Assembly: GCA_029259895.1 (NCBI GenBank)
Contig: JAJDEG010000271.1
Coordinates: 1-33,078, forward strand
Length of the DNA stretch: 33,078 bases
Direction of reading: 5' to 3'
Source: Planctomycetota bacterium
Lineage (GTDB): Bacteria > Planctomycetota > Planctomycetia > Pirellulales > PLA5
How positions within the stretch are numbered: the first letter of the stretch is position 1; each line of letters opens with the position of its first letter. Of the stretch, positions 1-9,660 are shown piece by piece. The notes beneath the pieces were generated by a model. That model worked only from the letters and a program-made list of their open reading frames with translations, did no database searches and was not told the DNA's origin. A program made the position numbers and the translations under genes.

Positions 1-394
1 TGTCGGCGTCATAGGGCCGCATCCGCGCGACGAGCATCTTCGCTGCGTTGGAAAGCAATCCCGCGCCGAGCGAAAGCACGCCCAGCCTCAGTACGTGTCG
101 ACGATGGGCCGGGTCCAATACCAGGACGATCACCAGGATCAAGCTAACGCCAACGCCGTGTGCGAAGATTTCGGACCAAGTCACCAGGCTGTCGAAGTCA
201 CCGAGCCGGCTGAAACCACCACTCTTGATCCAACGGGCGACAGGTATATCAACCAACAACGCTGCCAGCGTGGCCAGCGCGAACGCGACGGCACCCATCA
301 GGAATCGGCGACGCAACGGATCAGGTGCTAGCACGGCAATCTCCGCCAACTGGCGAAAACGAACGGTAAGGCCGCACAGCGTACCAGTCTGCAT
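1..394 (-). CDS. PAP2-family phosphatase, N-terminal part (runs off the left edge of the window)
   Basis: Reverse-strand reading from ATG at 394 is open to the window edge: MQTGTLCGLTVRFRQLAEIAVLAPDPLRRRFLMGAVAFALATLAALLVDIPVARWIKSGG...LLSNAAKMLVARMRPYDAD. It has TM segments and the PAP2 motif K-x6-R-P (KMLVARMRP). Not in the ORF track because it has no stop inside the window. Confidence 0.75.
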   Translation of the reverse strand, partial: MQTGTLCGLTVRFRQLAEIAVLAPDPLRRRFLMGAVAFALATLAALLVDIPVARWIKSGGFSRLGDFDSLVTWSEIFAHGVGVSLILVIVLVLDPAHRRHVLRLGVLSLGAGLLSNAAKMLVARMRPYDAD

Positions 395-552
395 TTAAGG
401 GTGCAATCCAAACGGCGAAGGTAAACCGCGAATCCAAATCACCGTTGCCCGCGCGGCGCGTTGTGGCCTAGACTGCCTCTCGCGCCAATGCGTCCAGACC
501 CGCGATTCGCCCGGCGGCCGCGACCGAGCCAGTCAAGAACGACGAGCACGCC

Positions 553-2415
553 ATGGATCGGCGAAGGCTACTCTATCCTTTAATCGTCGCGGGAGTCGCG
601 TCTGCGGCACTGCTGACGAACCTGGGCAAGCCCCGGCTGTGGGATCGCGACGAGCCGCGCAATGCGCAGTGCGCCGTGGAAATGCGGGCGCGCGGCGATT
701 GGGTCGTGCCGACGTTCAACGACGAACTTCGCGCGCACAAGCCGGTGCTGCTCTATTGGCTAATGCTCGCGGCGTACGAGGCGTTTGGCGAGACGGAATT
801 CGCGGCCCGGCTTCCATCGGCATTGCTGGGCATGGCGACGGTGTTGGTCGTCCTAGCGATGGGGTGGCGGCTGTTTTCGCCGCGCGCCGGCCTGTGGGCA
901 GGATTGATTCTGGCTACGTCGCTGAGTTTCGATATTGCCGGCCGCGCGGCTACGCCGGACGCGGCGCTGTTGTTCTGCGTGACGGCGACGATGGGGGCGT
1001 TCGTTCTTGCGGCGAAGTGGCCGACGGGCGATTCGAGAAGTTCTAGCGTTGGCGTCTTCGTGCCGCCGAGTTTCGTTGGTTGGATTGGTGTCTATGCGAT
1101 GCTGGGGCTGGCCGTTCTAGCGAAAGGGCCGGTGGGATTGGTGCTCGGCGTTGCGATTATCGGTCTCTATTTGCTAGTTTGCCGCGAATCGAATCATTGC
1201 GGGGGGCGGATCCTTTCGCCGAATACGTTTGTCGGCAAGACGGTCGGCGAAAGGATTCGCCTCCTACAATTGCGTCAACTCGCGAGCCGATTGGTGACGG
1301 AGATCGCGGTCACCATGCATCCACGTCGCATTGCGACGACGGCGTGGCGGATGCGGCCGCTGACGCTTGCGGCCGTCGTGCTCGCTGTCGCCGCGCCGTG
1401 GTACGTCGCCGTGCATCTGGCGACCGGTGGCGCGTTTACCGACGAGTTCTTCTTCCGCCACAACTTCGAGCGAGCAACCAGCGCGATGGAAGGCCATCGC
1501 GGGCCGGTCGTGTATTACTTCGGTGCAGCGCTGGTCGGTTTCTTCCCGTGGTCGATATTCGCGGCACCGGTTGCGATTGAAACGTTTTACTTGCTGCGGT
1601 TGCGTGGGCGAGAATCGGCTGGCGCGACGTTCGCGCTATGCTGGGCTGGCGTTTGGGTGGCTGCGTTTTCGTTGGTTGGCACGAAATTGCCCAGCTACAT
1701 CACGCCGGCATACCCTGCGTTGGCGTTGCTTGCCGGTTTGTACGTCGATCGATGGCTTGCCGGAACGTCCGCCGCCGCGGCGCGTTGGACGCCGTGGGTG
1801 CTCATCGCGCTGGCGACGGTGGGCGGAGGAATTGCGTTGGGACTGCCGGTCGTGGCGCGGCACTTTCTGCCAGGCGATGAAGTGTTGGCGTTGCTGGGAC
1901 TCATTCCTCTGGTGACGGCGGGGGCCGCTTGGTGGTGTGTGCGGCGTGGCAATGCTTCGTTCGCCGCGACGACGCTGGCCGTCGGTGCAACCGTGCTGGT
2001 CGTCGCCACATTTGGCTTTGCTCAGGTGCGGGTCGATCGCCGGCAGATCAGCGAGGAACTGGCAACGCTCGTGCGGCGCGATGGCGGTGAGCGTTGCCAA
2101 TTCGCGGCGTTTCGGGAACTCGAACCGAGCATGGTTTACTACGCCGGCCAACCGATCGCGACGCTCGTTGATCCATCGGCGGCCGGAGAGATGTTCGATA
2201 AGCACGAACGAGCGTATTTGCTGGCTAGCGGCGACGACCTTGCCGAACTTCGCCTGTATCTACCGACGGACGTCGACGTTGTCGCTCGGCGGCCCAAGTT
2301 CTTGAAAGAGGGCGACGTCGTCTTGCTCGCCCGCACGCCGCAGACACTGGCGCGTCGGCGTGAGGCGGCCAGGGCGATTCGCATCGCGGAAGACAAAGAC
2401 ACTAGCGTACGCTGA
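553..2415 (+). CDS. ArnT/PMT-like (GT39/GT83 type) membrane glycosyltransferase
   Basis: LWDRDEPRNAQCAVEMRARGDWVVPTFNDELRAHKPVLLYWLMLAAYEAFG is the typical ArnT-like first luminal loop. Also AKGPVGLVLG, APWYVAVHLATGGAFTDEFFFRHNFERA and multiple TM helices. Confidence 0.9.
   Translation: MDRRRLLYPLIVAGVASAALLTNLGKPRLWDRDEPRNAQCAVEMRARGDWVVPTFNDELRAHKPVLLYWLMLAAYEAFGETEFAARLPSALLGMATVLVVLAMGWRLFSPRAGLWAGLILATSLSFDIAGRAATPDAALLFCVTATMGAFVLAAKWPTGDSRSSSVGVFVPPSFVGWIGVYAMLGLAVLAKGPVGLVLGVAIIGLYLLVCRESNHCGGRILSPNTFVGKTVGERIRLLQLRQLASRLVTEIAVTMHPRRIATTAWRMRPLTLAAVVLAVAAPWYVAVHLATGGAFTDEFFFRHNFERATSAMEGHRGPVVYYFGAALVGFFPWSIFAAPVAIETFYLLRLRGRESAGATFALCWAGVWVAAFSLVGTKLPSYITPAYPALALLAGLYVDRWLAGTSAAAARWTPWVLIALATVGGGIALGLPVVARHFLPGDEVLALLGLIPLVTAGAAWWCVRRGNASFAATTLAVGATVLVVATFGFAQVRVDRRQISEELATLVRRDGGERCQFAAFRELEPSMVYYAGQPIATLVDPSAAGEMFDKHERAYLLASGDDLAELRLYLPTDVDVVARRPKFLKEGDVVLLARTPQTLARRREAARAIRIAEDKDTSVR
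1196..1270. repeat. Long imperfect palindrome (27-nt arms, 21-nt loop) inside the glycosyltransferase coding sequence
   Basis: Left arm 1196-1222 attgcggggggcggatcctttcgccga. Right arm 1244-1270 tcggcgaaaggattcgcctcctacaat, reverse complement attgtaggaggcgaatcctttcgccga. 23 of 27 positions are complementary. Confidence 0.8.
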
Positions 2416-2471
2416 CCCGAAATGTGCGACGCGGCCAATCGCGACGCGAAGAATCGAGATTAGAGGAAATC

Positions 2472-5400
2472 ATGATCGCACGAAGGATGTCCACGAAGCC
2501 GGTGCATGTCGCGCTTGCGTTATTTGTCGCCGTGTTCTTCATTCCGTCGGCGGCGGCAAACGGGGCCGACGAAATCCCGTCGGCTTGGCTGCACGACGCC
2601 GAGTTGACGGCCGTCGAATTCGTCGACGCCGAACACGGCTGGGTCGTTGGCGACCGCGGCGTGGTGTGGCGTACCGACGACGGCGGCAAGGTTTGGCACT
2701 TGGTGAAGACGCCCGTGAGTTGCCGGCTCGAAACCGTGTCGTTCGCCGACGCCGAACGGGGTTGGATCGCCGGTGGCGACGCGATGCCTTACGTTCACAC
2801 GAGTCGCGGCAAGCTGTTGACTACGGTCGACGGAGGTCGAACCTGGACGAACGAGTTGAAAACCGAATTGCCTCGCATTTGGAAATTGCAACTGCGCGGC
2901 AACGTGGGGTGGGCGTTCAGTGAGCCTTCGCCGCTGCACGGCGACGGCATTCTTGCCACGCGCGACGCCGGTCGCACGTGGTCGGCGGCCGTGCCTGAAG
3001 CTCCGCTACCGGCTTGGACGGCGGCCGACGCTCCGCGCGGTGATTTCGCCGTCGTGGCCGCGGCGAACGGGGTGTACGCCGTGGCTCCGGCTGGGCGAGC
3101 GATAATTGCGGCCGGTCCTGATCTCGCCGTTTGTCGGCCGCGAAGCATCAAGTTCGCTGACGCCACGGACGGCTGGCTGGTCGGCGATCGGGGCTTATTG
3201 TTGTGGACGAACGACGGCGGACGTACTTGGCAGGACGTTCGCGACCGGTTGCCGGATCGTGCGGGGCGATGCTTCGACTTTCACGCCTTGGAAGTGCGCG
3301 GCCGCGACGTCTGGATTGCCGGTTCGCCCGGCACGCTGGTCTGGCATTCGACCAACGGCGGCGAGACGTGGACCGCACGGCCGACCGGACAGACCGCGCC
3401 GCTCAAGGCGATTACTTTCGTCGACCGGCACCGCGGCTGGGCCGTAGGATCGCTAGGACGGATTCTCGCTACGCGCGACGGCGGACATACGTGGCGCGTC
3501 CAACTTAGCAGCGCCGAGCGGGCCTCGCTACTGGGCATTCATGCCACGAACGCAGACGTTCCGCTCGCCGCCTATGCGCATGCGTCCGGCAATGACGGCC
3601 ACCTGGCGACGGCGATCGTGATGCACGAGCCGTACAGTTCCGCCGGCACCGCCTCGCCGGATGCTCAGTCGCGTAGATTGCACGACGCGGTCGTGGCCGT
3701 GGGCGGTAGTGGGGCAATCGCGGCGTCACAGTTTCCGCTGCCCGACGATGGCGTGTTCTGGTCGACGACCGCGCTCGTCGAGGCGTGGAATCAATCGGCC
3801 CAACGGGATGAATCCGATGCGATGACGCGGTACGAAGAGTACTTAGTGCGGCAGATTCGCACCTGGCGGCCCGAGGCGATCGTGACGCACGATCCGGCCA
3901 ACGCCGCCGGCCGCGACTCGCTTCGCGGCCTCGTGGCAACGGTCGCTTTGAGCGCGGCCCAGAAAGCCGGCGATCCACGGGCGTATCCGCAACATCTCGC
4001 GCAAGCCGGTTTGCAGCCGTGGCGCGTGAAGCGTATCTTCGGCGAACTGGCCGCCGAAGAAGCTGGTCCGATCGAACTTCCGCCGGCGAAAGTCGCGCCG
4101 CGGCTGGGCAAATCGCTCGGCGAGGCGATCGCCCGGCCACAGGGTCAGCTCGTGGACACGTTCGCGCCGCCGGAGTCGCTGGCATTCCGCACGCTGGTCG
4201 ATCAGGCGACGCCGTCGGCGGCACGCCGCGATTTCTTTAGTAACACCGGTCGCGACGACGGCCACGGCGGTCGCCGGGCGTCCGACAGTGCCGCACCGGC
4301 CAGTCTGTCGGCCGTCCAGCAGCGGCTCGTCGCGCGCCGCAACGCCCAGGGTATTCTCGTCCATGCGGCCAAGAATCGGACGAGTACGCTCGGCTGGCTC
4401 GGCCAACTCGACGCGCTGGCCAAGGGCCTGGACGACGAAGGGACGGCCGAAATCGTTCGTCAACTTGCCGACCAATACGAGACACAAGGACAGTGGGAGA
4501 TGGCAGCGGAAGCGCATCGAGTGATCGCGCAGCGATACGCAAATTCACCGCTCGGGCCGTCATCGCTCGTTTGGCTTATCGCGTTTGAATCGAGCGGCGA
4601 GATCGCACTGCGCTCGCGCGGCAACCCAGGCTTTGCCGTGCGGCAGGCGTCGGCCGAGGAACCACCTCAGAATGCAAGGGCAGGCGATAATACTTCGCGT
4701 GGCGACGATGCGGCTACATCGCGACGTTTGGGGCCGTTGTTGGCACTCGTCGCGCAGAGCGACAGCCGTTTTGCCGCGCAAGCGGACGTTCGGTTTCCGG
4801 TGGCGGCGATTCAACGCAAGGCGGACGAGGAACGCGGGCAAGCGGATGCTGCGGCGACATTTGCCGGATTGGCCGACGTGCGTTTGGGTGCTTCGTGGGC
4901 GAGCGCGGCCGAGGCCGAGCGCTGGCTGACCACGCGGCGTGGGAAGGCTCCGGTTTCGATTTGGTCGTGTGCCGCGGTTGACGAAAAGCCGTTCCTCGAC
5001 GGCAGAATCGACGACGCGCTGTGGAAAGATGCTGCTATCGTGACGTTGGCGTCGGGCGCTGGCGGAGAACTTCGTCTGGCCCACGACGGAGAGTTTCTTT
5101 ACATCGCCGGAACGTTTCCGACGGTCGTCGACAAAGCCAATTTGAATGAAAACGGTACGGCGGATCGGCGTGGCGAAGGGCGCGACGCCGATCTTGTGCA
5201 TCGCGACCACTTGGAATTGGCGATCGACGTCGATCGCGATTACGTCACGTCTTTTTCGCTGGCGGTGGACGCCGCCGGTCGCACGCATGATCGTTGTGGC
5301 CGCGACGCGACGTGGAATCCGCAGTGGTTCGTCGCCACGCGGCGCGAAGCTGGCCAGTGGAACGTCGAGGCCGCTATTCCGCTGTCGGAGTTGACTCGTT

Positions 5401-5534
5401 CGCCGCCGCCGGCGGGCACGATCTGGGCTGTGGCTGCCCGCCGAATTCAGCCGGGCGTGGGCATCCGTTCGGCCACCGACGATGCTTCGGTGCCGTTGAG
5501 ACCAGCGGCGTTTGGCTGGTTGGAATTCAAGTAA
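2472..5534 (+). CDS. Secreted multidomain protein: YCF48/BNR-like beta-propeller + PIG-L-like domain + C-terminal CBM9-like domain
   Basis: ATG at 2472 followed by a signal-like sequence (VHVALALFVAVFFIPSAAANG). About six YCF48-like repeats (e.g. AVEFVDAEHGWVVGDRGVVWRTDDGGKVWHLV, SIKFADATDGWLVGDRGLLLWTNDGGRTWQDV). PIG-L-like region YEEYLVRQIRTWRPEAIVTHDP. CBM9-like C-terminus (KPFLDGRIDDALWKDAAIVTL...HDGEFLYIAGTF). Confidence 0.75.
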   Translation: MIARRMSTKPVHVALALFVAVFFIPSAAANGADEIPSAWLHDAELTAVEFVDAEHGWVVGDRGVVWRTDDGGKVWHLVKTPVSCRLETVSFADAERGWIAGGDAMPYVHTSRGKLLTTVDGGRTWTNELKTELPRIWKLQLRGNVGWAFSEPSPLHGDGILATRDAGRTWSAAVPEAPLPAWTAADAPRGDFAVVAAANGVYAVAPAGRAIIAAGPDLAVCRPRSIKFADATDGWLVGDRGLLLWTNDGGRTWQDVRDRLPDRAGRCFDFHALEVRGRDVWIAGSPGTLVWHSTNGGETWTARPTGQTAPLKAITFVDRHRGWAVGSLGRILATRDGGHTWRVQLSSAERASLLGIHATNADVPLAAYAHASGNDGHLATAIVMHEPYSSAGTASPDAQSRRLHDAVVAVGGSGAIAASQFPLPDDGVFWSTTALVEAWNQSAQRDESDAMTRYEEYLVRQIRTWRPEAIVTHDPANAAGRDSLRGLVATVALSAAQKAGDPRAYPQHLAQAGLQPWRVKRIFGELAAEEAGPIELPPAKVAPRLGKSLGEAIARPQGQLVDTFAPPESLAFRTLVDQATPSAARRDFFSNTGRDDGHGGRRASDSAAPASLSAVQQRLVARRNAQGILVHAAKNRTSTLGWLGQLDALAKGLDDEGTAEIVRQLADQYETQGQWEMAAEAHRVIAQRYANSPLGPSSLVWLIAFESSGEIALRSRGNPGFAVRQASAEEPPQNARAGDNTSRGDDAATSRRLGPLLALVAQSDSRFAAQADVRFPVAAIQRKADEERGQADAAATFAGLADVRLGASWASAAEAERWLTTRRGKAPVSIWSCAAVDEKPFLDGRIDDALWKDAAIVTLASGAGGELRLAHDGEFLYIAGTFPTVVDKANLNENGTADRRGEGRDADLVHRDHLELAIDVDRDYVTSFSLAVDAAGRTHDRCGRDATWNPQWFVATRREAGQWNVEAAIPLSELTRSPPPAGTIWAVAARRIQPGVGIRSATDDASVPLRPAAFGWLEFK

Positions 5535-5702
5535 GTGCCTATCTACGAACTGTAGGGACTGCGATCGTCGCGAAGTTGGCGCTATCGGGCCGGTCGGCTA
5601 TGATCCTTCTCACGCGGCTGAATCCTGCGCTTTCGCGCCGTCGCGGTATTCGGATGGCGACGACCAGTCAACTCTTGATTTGCCAACGACACGGTCGCTG
5701 CA

Positions 5703-6674
5703 ATGCCATTTCTCGTCGGCATGGATGAAGCCGGTTACGGACCTAATCTCGGACCGCTCGTCGTGGCGGCGACGGTCTGGCATATGAATGACTCTCCGCC
5801 GGGCGATCTCTATTCTCTGCTCGGCGACGCCGTCACGCGCGACGCCGCGGACGCCAGCGCGACCGGCCGGCTGGCGATCGCCGATTCCAAGCAGCTTTAT
5901 CAGCCGCAACGTGGGTTGGCCGATCTGGAACGGGGTGTGTTAACGGCGCTCGCATCGCTCGACATCGTGCCGCGATCGTTCGACGCGTTACTGGCAGCCA
6001 TCAACGTGGATCGGTGCGCTGCGATGGGCGCGAAGGATTCGAGTCCGTACTTGTTGCGTCGCGACGAAGTTCTGCCGGTCGCAGCGGAGTCGAGCGATTG
6101 CGACGCGGTGGCGATTCGTTTGCGCGAGGTAATGCGATCCGCCGAATGTCGCCTGGAATGTATACGAACCGCCGTCGTCCAGCCGCAGACGTTTAACGAT
6201 CTGATCGACGAGTATGGCGGCAAGGGGGCGGCGCTTTCTGAAACGACGCTGGGATTGTTGGCAACGGTGCTAGCGCAACTGCCGCCGGAGCCGGTGTTCG
6301 TTACCTGCGACAAGCACGGCGGCCGCAATCGCTACGGCGAGTTGCTGCATGGCCGCTTCGGCGACGATTTGATTGAGGTGCGCCGCGAAAGCCGCGAAGC
6401 GAGCGACTATCGATGGGGGAAGTGCGACCGGCGCGTTGAGATTTCGTTTCGCAGCGGCGGCGAAGCGTTCTTGCCAGCCGCATTGGCGTCGATGACGGCC
6501 AAGTACATTCGCGAGCTATCGATGAGGGCGTTCAACGCGTTTTGGCAATCGGAATTGCCGACGCTGCGGCCGACGGCGGGCTATCCGGTCGATGCGAAGC
6601 GCTTTCGCCGCGACATCGCCGAGACGCAACGGCGGCTGGGGATTTCGGATCGTGTGCTGTGGCGGAATCGATGA
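5703..6674 (+). CDS. Divergent ribonuclease HII-like protein
   Basis: VGMDEAGYGPNLGPLVVAA (DEAG catalytic pair), IADSKQLYQPQRGLADLERGVL, VFVTCDKHGGRNRY, ALASMTAKYIRELSM, in RNase HII order and spacing. Confidence 0.75.
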   Translation: MPFLVGMDEAGYGPNLGPLVVAATVWHMNDSPPGDLYSLLGDAVTRDAADASATGRLAIADSKQLYQPQRGLADLERGVLTALASLDIVPRSFDALLAAINVDRCAAMGAKDSSPYLLRRDEVLPVAAESSDCDAVAIRLREVMRSAECRLECIRTAVVQPQTFNDLIDEYGGKGAALSETTLGLLATVLAQLPPEPVFVTCDKHGGRNRYGELLHGRFGDDLIEVRRESREASDYRWGKCDRRVEISFRSGGEAFLPAALASMTAKYIRELSMRAFNAFWQSELPTLRPTAGYPVDAKRFRRDIAETQRRLGISDRVLWRNR

Positions 6675-6908
6675 TGCTGCTTTGAGGGACGCGATAGTTG
6701 TTATTTAGCGCGGGGACACGGAAGTTTCGCAGCGGTCGCGAAGTAGATATGTCGATGTGGCGTGCGGGACCAACCGGCGACGCGCGCGGCGAAATCGTGG
6801 CTCGACCTGCCGTTTCGGGAATCGCCGCGATGCGGTATGTTCATCGTCGACGTACCGGCGTCCAAGTCCGTGCATCCCGCCACACTCACTGCGAAACGCG
6901 AGTTTTCC

Positions 6909-7883
6909 GTGTCATCGATCAAACGTATTCTCGTGACCGGCGGGGCCGGGTTCTTGGGGTCGCACCTTTGCGAACGGCTGGTCGACGAAGGGCACGACGT
7001 CGTTTGCCTCGATAACTTCTTCACCAGCCAGAAGAGCAACGTGGCGCACCTGCTCGGTCGGCAAAACTTCGAGTTGGTCCGGCACGACATTACGCAGCCG
7101 CTGTGGTTGGAAGTCGACGAGATTTACAACCTCGCTTGCCCCGCCGCGCCGGGCCACTATCAGTTCAACCCCATCAAGACGGTCAAGACATCCGTGCTCG
7201 GCGCGATTCACGTGTTGGGAATGGCGAAGCGGTGCCGCGCGAAGGTGCTGCAAGCCTCGACGAGCGAAGTGTACGGCGATCCCGAAGTTCATCCGCAACC
7301 GGAGTCGTATCGCGGCGCGGTCAATACGCTCGGTCCGCGAGCGTGTTACGACGAGGGGAAGCGGGTGGCCGAGACGCTGTTCATGGACTATCACCGCTCG
7401 AACGGCGTCAACGTGCGAATCGTGCGAATTTTCAACACGTACGGCCCGCGGATGCACCCTTACGATGGCCGCGTGGTGTCGAACTTCATTCGCCAGGCGC
7501 TAGGCGGCGAGGATATCACGATTTTCGGCGACGGCCGGCAGACGCGGTCGTTCTGCTATCGCGACGACTTGATCGAGGGCATGGTACGGATGATGAACGG
7601 ACCGGACGAGTTCGTCGGACCGGTGAACATCGGCAACCCGGACGAATTCACGATTCGGCAGTTGGCCGAGTTGACGTTGGAATTGACGAGCTCGAAGTCG
7701 ACGCTGATCGAGCGGCCGTTGCCGGAGGACGATCCGACGCAGCGCAAGCCCGACATTACGCTGGCCCGCGCGCGGCTCGGCTGGGAGCCGACCATAAAGC
7801 TGCGCGACGGACTTAGCAAGACGATCGAGTGGTTTCGCACGATCGACATGAGGCACTACCGGGCGCCGACGCCGAATTACTAG
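6909..7883 (+). CDS. UDP-glucuronate decarboxylase-type NAD-dependent epimerase/dehydratase (UXS family)
   Basis: [41 protein letters not shown]...[27 protein letters not shown]...[50 protein letters not shown] start at 6909 chosen over the upstream ATG at 6762 because homology begins there. Confidence 0.92.
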   Translation: MSSIKRILVTGGAGFLGSHLCERLVDEGHDVVCLDNFFTSQKSNVAHLLGRQNFELVRHDITQPLWLEVDEIYNLACPAAPGHYQFNPIKTVKTSVLGAIHVLGMAKRCRAKVLQASTSEVYGDPEVHPQPESYRGAVNTLGPRACYDEGKRVAETLFMDYHRSNGVNVRIVRIFNTYGPRMHPYDGRVVSNFIRQALGGEDITIFGDGRQTRSFCYRDDLIEGMVRMMNGPDEFVGPVNIGNPDEFTIRQLAELTLELTSSKSTLIERPLPEDDPTQRKPDITLARARLGWEPTIKLRDGLSKTIEWFRTIDMRHYRAPTPNY

Positions 7884-7941
7884 CAGCACGATTTGTTAGA
7901 CGGGCGACCGTCGTCATAACACGGAATTGCGATTCACGCTT

Positions 7942-8304
7942 ATGGACGTTTTGTTGCTATCCGCGGATTTGGCGACGTCCTCGACGGTGTCTGGCGCGGC
8001 GGCCCGTTGCGGGGTCTCTTGCGAAACGGCGTGGTCGGTCGGCGACATCCTAGAGAAAGCGAAGGCTCTCGCGCCGCGGTTGGTGGTGCTCGATTTGAGT
8101 ACGCCGGGCGTCGATGCGGCTGTGATCGTGCCGCAGTTGCGGGATTTGGCGGCAGCGCCGCGGCGAATCGTGGCGTTTGGGCCGCACGTACACGAGACGC
8201 GCCTGGCGGCCGCCCGCGAGGCGGGTTGCGACGAAGTCGTTTCGCGTGGGCGGTTTCACGCGGACCTCGACGAGATTCTTACATCGTCGACGCGCGACTT
8301 GTAA
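7942..8304 (+). CDS. Receiver-like (pseudo-receiver) single-domain protein
   Basis: MDVLLLSADLATSSTVSGAAARCGVSCETAWSVGDILEKAKALAPRLVVLDLSTPGVDAAVIVPQLRDLAAAPRRIVAFGPHVHETRLAAAREAGCDEVVSRGRFHADLDEIL. CheY-like alternation with an LDLSTPG acceptor-like Asp. Confidence 0.6.
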   Translation: MDVLLLSADLATSSTVSGAAARCGVSCETAWSVGDILEKAKALAPRLVVLDLSTPGVDAAVIVPQLRDLAAAPRRIVAFGPHVHETRLAAAREAGCDEVVSRGRFHADLDEILTSSTRDL

Positions 8305-8329
8305 CGAACGACTGTGTTTCGTCGCACGT

Positions 8330-9418
8330 CTAAGGATTGACGAGCGCCGCGCGGACGTCGGCTGGTTCGATGTTCGCGGCGAGTTCGACGTGGCCGAGTT
8401 TCGTCGGCAGCACGAATCGCAGTCGGCCGTGTTCGACCTTCTTGTCGCTCGACATCGCGGCAATTAGTTCGTCGTGGTCGAGCGGCGGCACTTCGATGGG
8501 CAGGGCGAGCGCGACGAGCAAATCGTGCTGTCGGCGCACGAACGTTTCGTCGACGCGACCGAGGCGCTGAGCGAGCCGCGCGGCACACATCATGCCAATC
8601 GACACTGCTTCGCCGTGCAGCAATTGACCATAGCCGGCCACGGCCTCTAGCGCATGAGCGAACGTGTGACCGTAGTTGAGTACGGCGCGAAGGCCCGTCG
8701 TCTCGCGTTCGTCTTGCTCGACGACGTCGGCTTTAAGGCGGCAACAGCGCTCGATTGTCGGAATAAGTACGCCGGACTCGCGGGAATTGAGTCCAGCGAC
8801 GTTGGCTTCGAGGAAGGCGAAGAAGTCGGCGTCGAGAATCACGCCGTATTTGACGACTTCGGCCAAGCCCGAGCGGTATTCGCGGTCGGCGAGCGTGGCG
8901 AGAACGTCGACGTCGATCAGCACGCCGCGCGGCTGCCAGAACGCCCCGACCATGTTCTTGGCCTTGGGGAGGTTGATGCCGACCTTGCCGCCAACCGAGC
9001 TATCGACCATAGCGAGGAGCGTGGTGGGAATCTGGATGAATTCGAGTCCACGGGCGTAAGTGGCGGCGACGAAGCCGGCCAGATCGCCAACGACGCCCCC
9101 TCCAACGGCGGCGATGACGCTGGTGCGGGACGCGCCAAGGTCGAGCAGTTTTTGCCACAATTCCGCGGCGACCTCGACGGATTTGGACGGCTCGCCCGGC
9201 TCGACGACAACGATATCGACGTCTAGTCCGCGCTGGGCGAGGCTTTCGGCAACTTGCACGGCGTGCGGCGATTCGACGTTTGCATCGGCGATGACCACCG
9301 TATGGCTGGCGTCCGATCGTGCGGCAAAGAACGCGCCGGCGTCGGAGAGGTTGCCCTGCGCGATTTCAATGGAATACGCCCGCGATCCGAGGCGTACGTC
9401 GACGTTTACGGCGTTCAC
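8330..9418 (-). CDS. aroB: 3-dehydroquinate synthase
   Basis: VVEPGEPSKSVEVAAELWQKLLDLGASRTSVIAAVGGGVVGDLAGFVAATYARGLEFIQIPTTLLAMVDSSVGGKVGINLPKAKNMVGAFWQP; VLNYGHTFAHALEAVAGYGQLLHGEAVSIGM. Full-length, diagnostic DHQS motifs. Confidence 0.97.
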   Translation of the reverse strand: MNAVNVDVRLGSRAYSIEIAQGNLSDAGAFFAARSDASHTVVIADANVESPHAVQVAESLAQRGLDVDIVVVEPGEPSKSVEVAAELWQKLLDLGASRTSVIAAVGGGVVGDLAGFVAATYARGLEFIQIPTTLLAMVDSSVGGKVGINLPKAKNMVGAFWQPRGVLIDVDVLATLADREYRSGLAEVVKYGVILDADFFAFLEANVAGLNSRESGVLIPTIERCCRLKADVVEQDERETTGLRAVLNYGHTFAHALEAVAGYGQLLHGEAVSIGMMCAARLAQRLGRVDETFVRRQHDLLVALALPIEVPPLDHDELIAAMSSDKKVEHGRLRFVLPTKLGHVELAANIEPADVRAALVNP

Positions 9419-9660
9419 GATGTTTCCCAGTTAGCGTGCGTGCGGTCGTGCGGTCGAACGCGAGGTTTAACACGGCTTCGACGCGAATGGAAGCGGCCGA
9501 TTAGCGGTCGCACGCGGGATATGTGTCGGTTTGTATCAGCCAAGTGAGGATGAATGGGCACTATTCCCTGTGGATTGCCGCAAAATCGTATCGAGCCACC
9601 AAAACCCGCTTACCGGGTTCTAGCGAATCCTTCCCTACCGATGGTACGATGACGCGCAGT

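Noticed and set aside
48-398. 116-aa plus-strand ORF at the left edge
   Set aside because: Thr/Ser/Arg-rich; the opposite strand encodes a PAP2 phosphatase N-terminus with the K-x6-RP motif.
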